A stretch of DNA of 64,000 bases from assembly GCF_037392515.1 (NCBI RefSeq), contig NC_090280.1, positions 60,525,504-60,589,503 of the forward strand, given 5' to 3'. This DNA comes from Haliotis asinina (Eukaryota > Mollusca > Gastropoda > Lepetellida > Haliotidae). Both the position numbers and the translations under genes were made by a program. The notes beneath the pieces were generated by a model, which worked only from the letters and a program-made list of their open reading frames with translations, had not been told where the DNA came from and did not search any database. The stretch's first letter is position 1. Each line of letters opens with the position of its first letter. Shown piece by piece: positions 41,946-51,500 of the stretch.

Positions 41946-44900
41946 ATGTCTACTGTAAGCGAGCTCAAGCGGGTCGCAAAACAGAGAGGTGTGATCGGGT
42001 ATTCTAGAATGCGGAAGTCAGCATTGTTGAGATTACTAGGTTTAGAAGCCCCTCCTACGGTAAAACAATTAAAAGCTCAAGCAAAACAGCTTGGATACAC
42101 GGGTTATTCAAACCTGGGGAGAGCCGGGTTAACCGCATTGTTATCACATGCCCCCGTAGCACGTCCCACTGTAAAACAACTGAAAGTCGAGGCACACGAT
42201 TTGGGTTTAGGCGGGTATTCCCGTATGAGAAAACCACAGCTTGTAGAATTATTACGACAGAATAGAGCTATTGACCTACAGTTCGTGCGCACTGAGCGCG
42301 CTGTAGGCAACTATTTGAGAGGTTGGCGCATGCACGTTGATAGAAACATAGACATTACAGATATCAAGCCTCTGATAGCTGATAAGGTCAACCAGGAACT
42401 AAATAACCTAGGAAGTATCAAGTTTCAGATCACAGTGAAAATGTCGCTCGATAAGCAGGTTGGGAGTACCACTGAATATGTTCAACCTTACTTCCGAGGT
42501 CAACAAGAGGTCGCCACACATACAGAGACCATTGATACATCAATCGATACCAGTTTTCAGCAGATACGAGAATACCTAGAACGCTACACACACTTGGGGT
42601 CCGGGTGGGCTGTAGATAAAATCGATAATGTCTATCTAGACATAGCTAACTACGTGCCGTTCAGAGGCGGGTCATACCTAGCCTTGCCTCCCTACTATAG
42701 GAACAAACATGCCATAGTAAACGTTAAGAATAGAGGAAACGATTGCCTGAGGTTAGCTATCAGGTCAGCCTTATTTCCAGCTGACACTAATCCGAACAGG
42801 CCTTCTAATTATCCTCAGGATGATGGGCTCAACTGGGATGGTATAGATGAACCCACCCCCATATCCCAGATCACTAAAGTAGAAAAACAGAATAATCTGG
42901 CTATAAATGTCTTTGGGCACGAAGGTAACACAACAATAGTACACAGGGTCAGCGAAGTGAAGGTCAGCCGGGGGGTACCCCCCGCTCGCGTTATCAATAT
43001 ATTCATGATCCAGCGAGGTGACAAGTATCACTACACATGGATAAAACACTTTAGCAGGCTGTTGTATGACCAATCGGCACACAGAGAAAAGACCCACTTC
43101 TGTGAACGATGCCTACATGGCTTCACACGAGATGATTTATTAGAATCCCACCGGGATGATTGCCAAGGTGTGGGGCAGACGGCCATACGAGTCGACATGC
43201 CTAAGGAAGGTGATAATATCCTAAAATTCTGTAACCACAAGAACCAAATGTCTGTGCCTTATATCATATACGCCGACTTCGAAGCCTTAGTGGCTGCCGC
43301 CGGCGAGGCTCCCAGTGGTGCCGCCGGTACCTTTACCCACAAAACACAAGAGCATAAAGCCTGTTCGTTTGGATACATTGTCGTCCGTTGTGACGGGGAA
43401 ACGAAAGCTCCGGTAGTGTATAGGGGGCCTGACGCGGCTGAAAGGTTTCTAAAGTGTTTGCAGGAGGAAGAAAAAATTATTAGGAATGCATTGTATAAAA
43501 TCGCTCCCATGCGTCTGACCCGAGTCGACAGGCTAGCCCACGCTAGTAGCTCTAACTGTCACGTGTGTGACTCACCACTTAACGGTGATTCGGTGAGAGA
43601 TCACTGTCACATAACTGGTAAGTATAGAGGCGCCGCTCACAACGCGTGCAACCTCAAGCTTAAAATCAACCCTAAGACAATAAACATCCCCGTTGTCTTT
43701 CACAACTTGAGAGGGTACGACTCACACTTGATCATGCAGGCCATCGCGAAAATCGATGGTAATATAACGTGCATCCCCAACAACATGGAGAGATACATCT
43801 CCTTCAGCTTAAACGGACTTAGGTTCATTGACTCGTTTCAGTTCCTCCTGTCGTCACTCGACAGTCTGGTCAAGGCCAACAATACCTTCCCTATCACCGA
43901 TCGATACACAGACGCCGAGACTAGACCCCTGCTTATGAGGAAGGGTGTGTACCCCTATGAGTACATGGATAGTTGGGCTAAGTTCACCGAGACCAGACTA
44001 CCCCCTATTGACTGCTTTTATAGCAAGCTGAATGAGGCGTCCGTCTCACGAGATGATTACTCGCACGCGACTAACGTATGGAATAAACTGGGTTGTAAGA
44101 ACCTGGGTGATTATCACGACCTGTACTTGAGGACAGATGTACTGCTGTTAGCCGACGTGTTTGAGACGTTTAGGCGGACATGTTTCAAGCAGTATAAACT
44201 CGACCCCGCATGGTATTACACCAGCCCAGGTCTGTCGTGGGACGCCTTGCTTAAAAAGACCGGAGTTAATTTGGAATTGTTTACAGATTACGACATGCAC
44301 CTATTCATTGAGAAAGGTTTGCGAGGTGGGATTTCCATGGCATCCAAACGATACGCGAAAGCAAATAATCAATACGTGAAAGGTTACGATCCTAACAAAC
44401 CAACCAATCACATTCTCTACCTCGACGCAAACAACCTGTACGGCTGGGCCATGAGTCAGTATCTACCTACAGGGGGATTCGAATGGGTACCCCACGTTGA
44501 TGTTATGGGGGTTGCACCAGATTCGAACAAAGGTTATATCCTCGAGGTTGACTTAGAGTATCCCAAGGAATTACACACATCACACAACAGCTACCCCCTG
44601 GCCCCTGAACGTATGAGGGTTAACCCAGACTGGATGTCTGAGTACCAACATAACTTGTCAGGTGGGCGTGTGACAGACGTTGAAAAACTCGTGCCTAACT
44701 TAATGAATAAGACCAAGTACATCGTTCACTATCGCAACCTACAGCTGTACCTGTCGTTGGGTATGAGGCTGACCAAAATACACAGGGTGCTCATGTTCGA
44801 CCAGAGCCCATGGATGGAGCCCTACATCAGAATGAACACAGACCTACGAAAAAAAGCCACCAGTGATTTTGAGAAAAATCTCTACAAGCTCATGAACAAC

Positions 44901-45662
44901 TCGGTGTTTGGTAAGACTATGGAGAACCTGAGGAAACGCGTGACCGTGAAGCTGGTTCGGTCGAGTGAGGAAGACAAGCTCAGGAGATTGATAGCCAGTC
45001 CGGCATTCAACCGTAGTAAGATATTCACAGACAACCTGGTTGCCCTACACATGAAGAAAAGCCACATAAAATTCAACCGGCCTGTTTACGTGGGGATGAG
45101 CATCCTCGATTTATCCAAACACCTGATGTACGACTTTTACTACAACGAGCTCAAGAAACAGTACGGCGACAGGTGTGAAGTGCTGTACACTGACACGGAT
45201 TCCCTGCTGATGGAGATTCGAACCGAGGACGTGTACGAGGACATGAAAAAACACCTCGATTTATACAACACCAGCGACTACCCTAAGACCCATGCCCTAC
45301 ACAGTACGGTAAATAAAAAGGTCCTAGGTAAGATGAAGGACGAGTGTGCTGGCACGCCCATAGCCGAGTACATAGGTTTGAGACCTAAGATGTACTCCAT
45401 ACTGAAAGCCGACAATAGTGAGATCCGGAAGGCTAAGGGGGTTAAGAAGTATGTGGTGAAACAACACATCAAACACGCCAGATTCAAGGAAGCCCTGTTC
45501 AAGACCCGTACCTTTAGGCATAAAATGAACACACTTAGAAGTGATGGACATAAGATATACGGACTGACTATAAACAAGACGTCCCTGTCGCCTATGGACA
45601 CGAAACGTTGGATAGCTATTGATGGGATAAACACATACGCGTATGGACATGAAAAAATTTGA
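41946..45662 (+). CDS. protein-primed type family B DNA polymerase with SAP-like repeats
   Basis: About 1,238 residues from the ATG at 41946 (MSTVSELKRV). Residues 2-110 hold three SAP/Rho-N-like repeats (TVSELKRVAKQRG, TVKQLKAQAKQLG, TVKQLKVEAHDLG). A C2H2-like motif (FCERCLHGF...H) lies near 385-405. The 3'-5' exonuclease shows YADFEAL (about 443), HNLRGYDSHL and YHDLYLRTDVLLLADVFE. An endonuclease-VII-like Cys/His insert (CDSP ... DHCHITGKYRGAAHNACN, about 540-570) splits it. Polymerase motifs are YLDANNLYGWAM (about 826), KLMNNSVFGKTMEN (about 981) and YTDTDSLLME (about 1081). In the family it replicates the element from a protein primer. It overlaps the integrase start by 20 bases. Confidence 0.95.
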   Translation: MSTVSELKRVAKQRGVIGYSRMRKSALLRLLGLEAPPTVKQLKAQAKQLGYTGYSNLGRAGLTALLSHAPVARPTVKQLKVEAHDLGLGGYSRMRKPQLVELLRQNRAIDLQFVRTERAVGNYLRGWRMHVDRNIDITDIKPLIADKVNQELNNLGSIKFQITVKMSLDKQVGSTTEYVQPYFRGQQEVATHTETIDTSIDTSFQQIREYLERYTHLGSGWAVDKIDNVYLDIANYVPFRGGSYLALPPYYRNKHAIVNVKNRGNDCLRLAIRSALFPADTNPNRPSNYPQDDGLNWDGIDEPTPISQITKVEKQNNLAINVFGHEGNTTIVHRVSEVKVSRGVPPARVINIFMIQRGDKYHYTWIKHFSRLLYDQSAHREKTHFCERCLHGFTRDDLLESHRDDCQGVGQTAIRVDMPKEGDNILKFCNHKNQMSVPYIIYADFEALVAAAGEAPSGAAGTFTHKTQEHKACSFGYIVVRCDGETKAPVVYRGPDAAERFLKCLQEEEKIIRNALYKIAPMRLTRVDRLAHASSSNCHVCDSPLNGDSVRDHCHITGKYRGAAHNACNLKLKINPKTINIPVVFHNLRGYDSHLIMQAIAKIDGNITCIPNNMERYISFSLNGLRFIDSFQFLLSSLDSLVKANNTFPITDRYTDAETRPLLMRKGVYPYEYMDSWAKFTETRLPPIDCFYSKLNEASVSRDDYSHATNVWNKLGCKNLGDYHDLYLRTDVLLLADVFETFRRTCFKQYKLDPAWYYTSPGLSWDALLKKTGVNLELFTDYDMHLFIEKGLRGGISMASKRYAKANNQYVKGYDPNKPTNHILYLDANNLYGWAMSQYLPTGGFEWVPHVDVMGVAPDSNKGYILEVDLEYPKELHTSHNSYPLAPERMRVNPDWMSEYQHNLSGGRVTDVEKLVPNLMNKTKYIVHYRNLQLYLSLGMRLTKIHRVLMFDQSPWMEPYIRMNTDLRKKATSDFEKNLYKLMNNSVFGKTMENLRKRVTVKLVRSSEEDKLRRLIASPAFNRSKIFTDNLVALHMKKSHIKFNRPVYVGMSILDLSKHLMYDFYYNELKKQYGDRCEVLYTDTDSLLMEIRTEDVYEDMKKHLDLYNTSDYPKTHALHSTVNKKVLGKMKDECAGTPIAEYIGLRPKMYSILKADNSEIRKAKGVKKYVVKQHIKHARFKEALFKTRTFRHKMNTLRSDGHKIYGLTINKTSLSPMDTKRWIAIDGINTYAYGHEKI

Positions 45663-46611
45663 GGCTATTTACTACAGCCCGTGTGGGTACTGGAAAGGAG
45701 CTAGCGCAGTAGATAAGCTAGCTAAAATAGCGCGAGTACCACCGGAGGAAGCCAAAGCGTGGCTTGAAAAACAAGCCCTGTGGCAGATCTATTTGCCGGC
45801 ACCACGCTACGTGCCTAGAAGGAGGTTCGGTATTAACATACCTAATAGCGTTCACCAGGCAGACCTACTGTTCCTACCCCACGACAAGAGGTACAAGTAT
45901 GCCTTAACCGTAGTGGACGTAGCCAGTCGTTACAAGGAAGCCGAACCCTTGACCACGAAAGATTCGGCCCAGGTAGCCAGAGGATTCGAACGCATATACA
46001 AACGCAGCCCGCTGACGTGGCCAACAGAGCTGCAAGTTGACCCCGGACGGGAGTTCATGGGTGCCGTGTCACAACTGCTAGCCAAACACGATACAAAGGT
46101 CAGGCGTGGCACGGCCGGAGCCCATCGCAGCCAAGCCATAGTTGAGAGATTTAATAGGACTTTGGCTGAGCGCTTGTTCGGCTATCAGTATGCTAGGGAG
46201 ATGGCCACCCCTGGAAAACGATCGACTGAATGGGTCACGAGGTTACCCAAGGTGGTGTCGGCAATCAACCATGAAGTCACCCGTCTCACCGGTAAGAAAC
46301 CGGCAGACGCTATCAAACTAAAATCAATAGTTGCAGAGTCGGCCGCTCCATTGCGTGGGAAGGAGAAACAGATACCAGATAGGGCCCTAGTGAGGTATCT
46401 ATACCAGCCGGGGGAACACGAGGGCGATAGCCGTAAGCGAGCCACCGATCCTATATGGTCAGTCAAAACTTACAACATAGATAAAGTGGATATGAAAGCC
46501 GACGAACCTAACTTGTACTACTTGAGGGGTGGGCCGGGTAGGGGGTTTGTAAGAGAAGAATTATTGATCGTACCGTACGGCACAGTGTTACCTCCTACCA
46601 ACACAAAGTAG
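45643..46611 (+). CDS. retroviral-type integrase (rve fold)
   Basis: A 322-residue product. The catalytic triad is Asp74 (HQADLLFL), Asp133 (LQVDPGREF) and Glu168 (AIVERFNRTL), giving the classical 34-residue spacing between the second Asp and Glu. The family inserts the element's DNA by acting on its terminal repeats. No chromodomain was recognised in the C-terminus. The last 75 or so codons lie inside the right terminal repeat, so the repeat is partly coding. The gene starts within the end of the polymerase gene. Confidence 0.93.
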   Translation: MDMKKFEAIYYSPCGYWKGASAVDKLAKIARVPPEEAKAWLEKQALWQIYLPAPRYVPRRRFGINIPNSVHQADLLFLPHDKRYKYALTVVDVASRYKEAEPLTTKDSAQVARGFERIYKRSPLTWPTELQVDPGREFMGAVSQLLAKHDTKVRRGTAGAHRSQAIVERFNRTLAERLFGYQYAREMATPGKRSTEWVTRLPKVVSAINHEVTRLTGKKPADAIKLKSIVAESAAPLRGKEKQIPDRALVRYLYQPGEHEGDSRKRATDPIWSVKTYNIDKVDMKADEPNLYYLRGGPGRGFVREELLIVPYGTVLPPTNTK

Positions 46612-46753
46612 GCATAGTAATTACCGCCAACTTTTTTGTAGTAGGGGTAATAGTAGCAAGAGCTAATGACCCAACCAAAGCCTTATTTACTAAATAAGGC
46701 TTTGTAGAGACATTTCTTGAAAGTGTTTTAAAACCCCCATTCCCTATACTACT
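46389..46753. repeat. Polinton right terminal inverted repeat
   Basis: The 365-bp inverted partner of 32311-32675, differing at about two positions. Its inner two thirds code the integrase C-terminus; its outer third carries the 27-bp palindrome at 46677-46703. Confidence 0.97.
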
Positions 46754-46758
46754 TCTTA

Positions 46759-48494
46759 TATGTGTTTACCAGTAGCATTCAAATTACGAGCACGTTTTCT
46801 GTCATCACATATATGATACATGTTCCAGGCGCTCAGTGATATAATACGCTGTATATCCTATGTATAATGGGGCAGTCCCACCCGCCATACTGTCAATAAA
46901 CTCAATCACTCACTCATTCATTCATTCATTCATTCATTCATTCATTCATTCAACAAAGGTAACTTCCATTTCAACCTTTCATAGTAGAAACGTCCACATC
47001 CGCCTGCAGCATGTTATACGATTCCATGCCCCATCTGATATTTCAATGGAAACAGAATCTGTATTTTATATGTTGGTCAATTCTGGCCGTATTATTCCGG
47101 TATTCCAACACTGACAAAGATCAAGAAATCGGAAACTAATGAATTACAGCAGAGACGGGAATCTGGAATTTAATCAGTTATACAACAATAATTATACAAC
47201 ATGCCGATCTTTATTCACAGATTAGTCAAAGGATAGTCCTCTTTCTTGCCTTCCTTGGCAATTGGTGACACCAGAAGTTGACCTAAAACTGACAACAATT
47301 AAAAAATCAGAAACAAATGAATGACAAAATAAACAAGAGTTTAATCATACCTTCAAATCCTTATTTACAGATGGGTCCAAGGATGGTGGCGGTGTTGCTT
47401 GTGTCACTGTGATAGGATCTAGAACAATATCTTCCTGATTACCAATTTTGACAGCCCAACGCCATATTTATGTATAAAAACAAATAAGCAGAGTCAGGCA
47501 ATAAATTTTATTAATATGGCAAAAATGGTAGTGCAGCGTCTCACATTTATACATATATTGGACAGTATGCCAGCCGTTGCACCCTGGTGCATGGTAGATA
47601 GCGTAACATTAAAACTGTCCATTACTGGCCCATCCACTAACCGTATAATATTAAGTAAGCCAGGGGCGATGCCCCCATTACTTATTATATTAGGACTACT
47701 ACAACAGCTAAGGGACACCAGCACTGAGATGTGCTAAAATCCAACTGCAGCTGGAGTGAGCGAGGGCAATCTTAATCCCTTAGTGGCTCCTCCACTAACA
47801 TGAAATTGTAAAAAGACTGAAGATTAACACTGCACTACAGATAACACTAGCACTAACAATGCTTGAGTCAGCAAGGTAAGACATTCATATGGGAATTATG
47901 TGTGATGAACTACAACACACTCAACTTAACTCTCAGCTTTATGTTCATGATATATATTCGTGATATCAAACAGTATTATACGGCAGGTATACACCCCAAA
48001 CACTCTTTCAACTCTTGATATGGAATCCGAAGAGGCACACAGGTATATCGAGGCTGACTCCAAGTTCCAACTGTGCGTGAATTCCCAAACACTGTTTCAG
48101 CACCTTGTATTACCCACCTAGGTCTAAAAATAGTAATTTGTGTCATTGCATAAGTGCATCCTCTTTGGGACCATTCATAATTTATGGCTAGAGGAGTGAC
48201 GATTGTTAAGGTGTGCATGTCATTTCCACTGTGTCTGCCTGCCATATATTTTCACGTCGATTTCTACAGACAAACACAGATCTAGTGCGAGCTACACCTC
48301 TTTTCTACACAGCAATGCAGTTGATAGAATATGAGTCCGGACACCGAGGTAAGTTACTAAGTATGAAGAATTTAATGATAAAAGATTCAGCATGTGTTTA
48401 TATGCCAGTTTTGTATTTTATAACCCGAAAAACTCTACGCTGATTTTAGTCTTTGTTCGAGTATTATTGTTTTTGTTAGTTGTTTAACGAAGCA
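46759..48494. other. non-coding stretch right of the Polinton
   Basis: It holds an (ATTC)n microsatellite at about 46912-46950 preceded by a SINE-tail-like 'aactcaatcactcactc'. No exon was recognised. Confidence 0.5.
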
Positions 48495-48590
48495 CGCGGC
48501 TATGTTCGACGGCGATGTGAAAATAGTGAACCAGACAGTCCAGTGATCAACAGTATGAGCATCGATCAAGGGAGTTGGGATATTCAGAGT
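48495..48590 (-). mobile_element. SINE family A fragment
   Basis: 'gacagtccagtgatcaacag' followed by 'tatgagcatcgatca' is an internal piece of family A in reverse orientation. Confidence 0.65.
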
Positions 48591-48814
48591 TTTTCCGGTG
48601 ACCCTATATATGCTCCCTTAAAATACTTTATGGTGACTCATAGCCCATAGCACTGTAGTGTGCCAGAACTGAAAAATCGGTTTTGTGTGGTTACCTTTTA
48701 AGGGTCCACGGACTTTTATGACGTCGGCGCATAGATAAAAAAATCATAGTGCAGTAAATTATCTTTAACATCGAACTATATCTTAACTTGCGAGGTACTA
48801 CCTGCTGAAAATAT

Positions 48815-49560
48815 ACTGAGTCAAAAAAGAAACTTCACAAAATGTAATATTTAAAAATAATGAATAAGTTGTCTCTAAAGATTCATAAGTGTATCCGAAA
48901 TGGGATCCATATCTATCGACTCTAGAAAAACGTTAGCAAAACCCACTCAACCCCATGAGTTAGTGCAAATGACGTTAGTGCCAAATCAGGTTTTGCACGT
49001 GCAGTCGATCACGTGATCTTCGTATCGACGTTTTCTTCATTTGCACCTGTTTGCATTGGCCTCAAGAATTGAAAAACAGGTTTAAACCACAGTTCTAAAG
49101 GTACTTCAAATGCCACGATTGTCAAATGTGCAACGTGAACGTGCCGTTGGCATGTTGCAAACAGGAAGATGAGTTATTGACGTCGCAAGAACAATGGGAC
49201 GCTGCCGTCGTACTGTCTGTGACTTGAGAGGTCGTCTACAAGAAAATGGCACCACTTCTGATCGTCCAAGGTCGGGTCGTCCACGTGTGACATTACGAGC
49301 AGAAGACCGTCAAATCGTCCTACGTCACCTACGTGGGAGATTTCTGTCGGCTACACGAAGGCCTGAGATGTTCACAGGTCGACTGTCCTCGCAGACCATC
49401 CGAAATCGGTTGCGGGCTGCCAATCACCATTCTCGACGTCCATATCGTGGGCCAATATTGACGCCGTTTCATCAACGTCAACGTTGGCTGTAGGCCCAAC
49501 GTCACCACCGATGGGCCAGAGAGACTGGAATCGAGTCGATGAAACCAGGTTTACCCTCAG
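48815..49560 (+). pseudogene. decayed, truncated Tc1-type element
   Basis: The left end 'actgagtcaaaaaagaaact' resembles a Tc1 terminus following TA. The N-terminal half of a transposase is readable: MPRLSNVQRERAVGMLQTGR from 49110, a TGA, then VIDVARTMGRCRRTV and SSQTIRNRLRAANHHSRRPY, ending at a stop after PFHQRQRWL. The catalytic half and right terminus are missing or unrecognisable. Confidence 0.75.
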
Positions 49561-50410
49561 ATTCCTCAGACATTGAATACTTAAATTTACCAATCTACGA
49601 TAGCATACCCCGGATAAATAAACAACAACAATCTGCATAGTTTCGTGTCGTTGAGTAGTGACCTGAATAAACTAACTTTGGTTGGTGTTTGGCCTAATAA
49701 GCTGGCAGGCATTGCCAAGGTACATGCATGATTTTGTTTCAAGCAAAATGCCGGATAATCGCTCACAAGTGCCACAATAGGCACGATACGGTTTATGTTT
49801 GAGTGATATTCTAGAAATTGGTGATATATATGGATGGTCAACGTCTTTATTTTCACCATAGCTTCTGATACCGATTTCTTTCATTCTCATTTACCGACTC
49901 ACGTCGTTTCTGTGCAATAAAGATCATGTCCACGACAAAAGGAACGGTGTGACTTTAGTCAGATTGGTATCTATCACGCTTGTGTGTCAGTGTTTTTTGG
50001 GCTGCCCTGTAGATGAAGCAGTTATAAATTCTTCTACCATGACTTCAGTAAACATATTCATTTCAAAACAGATTAAAAGATATGAACACCCAAGAATGGA
50101 CAAACGTATTAGCTTCAAGCAATAGACACGACTACTATGCACATTACAAGATTACCGTCTACGCAGAAAAGATATATAATAAGAAAAAATTAAAACTTGT
50201 GTACATTTGTACCGACTTTGCCTGTGCTCGAGTACACGGATGTACACGGTTAAATACTGAAAGCGGAAAACATAATAGAATTGCAAAGTCTGAAAGGGTA
50301 AATAACACAACGTCGAAGATCAGTACAGTTTCACCCTTATATATATGCCCATCCTTAAAGAACATTTAAAAGAAATACATACCAAGTAAATATCTACACC
50401 GCCGTTTAGT
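49561..50410. other. non-coding stretch
   Basis: No gene or repeat recognised. Confidence 0.45.
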
Positions 50411-51070
50411 ACAACAATTTGTTCGCCTTATCGCAGCCAGTCTGTGATGTTATATTTCAAACATGCATTCCAAGTAGAAATTATGTGTGATTTACTTTCA
50501 TTTAACTTGATACTATACCACGTACTCTTCGTGTACATGTATATGGGCCTATGGCCTTTTGTACAATAAACATTTGATTGAAATACTGGATTGCGATTGA
50601 TTGATTAGAATAATTCAGAGTTTTATAGTCAGGTTATATGGCTCTGAACCAACTACGGGAGCAATAAAGTGTTCTGTTTTAGAATCTTCATAAAGCGGTT
50701 AAGGTAGATTGGAGATAAACACAATGTGTGAGAAAATCATATAACAAAACTATATTACTTCCAAGTTTCTGTTTAAATCTATTGTAATTTCTTTGTGTAC
50801 CTTTGATTTTCCAGCATAGTATGTAATAAGTATCTCGTACCTATCGTGTAGTTTTAGGTAGTGACTATGAGTATGTGTGACTGGGGTTTGCTATGTAATA
50901 TACACATGGAAATAAGTCTCACAACAATTATGACTGTTATTCTGTATACATGAACAGCCATTTGTACTGATATCGTACTAACTACCAGAAAACACCCGCC
51001 ACCAATGTTGTAGTGCAAATCAGGCGCCATATTGCCTTCGCTAAGGTGAATGTTCGGAATGCTTTAGCTC
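50411..51070. repeat. dispersed repeat, copy 1
   Basis: Similar over most of its length to 54829-55465. Shared landmarks are 'cttatcgcagccagtctgtg', 'atgggcctatggcctttt' with AATAAA, 'gggtttgctatgtaatatac' and 'caggcgccatattg'. Confidence 0.85.
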
Positions 51071-51150
51071 AATCATGTCTCAACAATTGAAGGGAAAGGG
51101 TGTTTGAAATCTGGAACAAACAACTCAGTTTCGATTCCCAATTTCAGAAA

Positions 51151-51437
51151 ACATGTATTCACTTATGGGCTTATGTCATTTACACTATGTCTTAAGCATT
51201 TGACTCGTGAAGGTCCGGGGTAGAATAGGTTTTCAGCAACCCATGCTTGCCATAAATGCTTGAGGCAACTAACGGTATCGGGTGGTAATCCTCGCTGACA
51301 TGACTGACACACGGTTCCATATTGAGCAGATCTATGCTCATGCTGTTGATTACTGGATTGTCTGGTCCAGACTCAATTATTTACAGACCGCGGTCACATT
51401 GCTGAGTGCGGCGTAAAACTAAACTCTCTCACTCATA
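51151..51437. repeat. fold-back arm 1 (contains a SINE)
   Basis: Inverted relative to 54440-54710: 'gtattcacttatgggcttat' here matches the reverse complement of 'ataagtccataagtgaatac' there, and each arm continues into a family-A SINE. Confidence 0.8.
51204..51437 (+). mobile_element. SINE family A with internal deletion
   Basis: 'cgtgaaggtccggggtagaa' to 'gcggcgtaaaactaaactc', lacking part of the 'aaaggcgactatgcttgt' section. It is followed at 51460-51500 by a second partial copy ('cgtagatcgatgtccctgtt'). Confidence 0.88.
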
Positions 51438-51500
51438 CTTATGTTAGTCTGTATGTATAATCGCGTAGATCGATGTCCCTGTTCTTGATCAGTGGGCTTG

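Larger units (their letters stand above)
32311..46753. mobile_element. Polinton/Maverick element (adintovirus-like), looks whole
   Basis: A 14,443-bp virus-like element bounded by 365-bp terminal inverted repeats (32311-32675 and 46389-46753) that differ at about two positions. The ends start AG, and 'tctta' is duplicated at 32306-32310 and 46754-46758; Polintons usually show 6 bp. Recognisable parts are capsid proteins, packaging ATPase, family B polymerase, retroviral-type integrase, and several small membrane or Cys-rich proteins. Gene order from the left is four minus-strand genes, one plus, one minus, then a plus-strand series ending in the integrase. The genes are open and I count no clear break. 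Near-identical repeats indicate a recent insertion. Confidence 0.95.
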
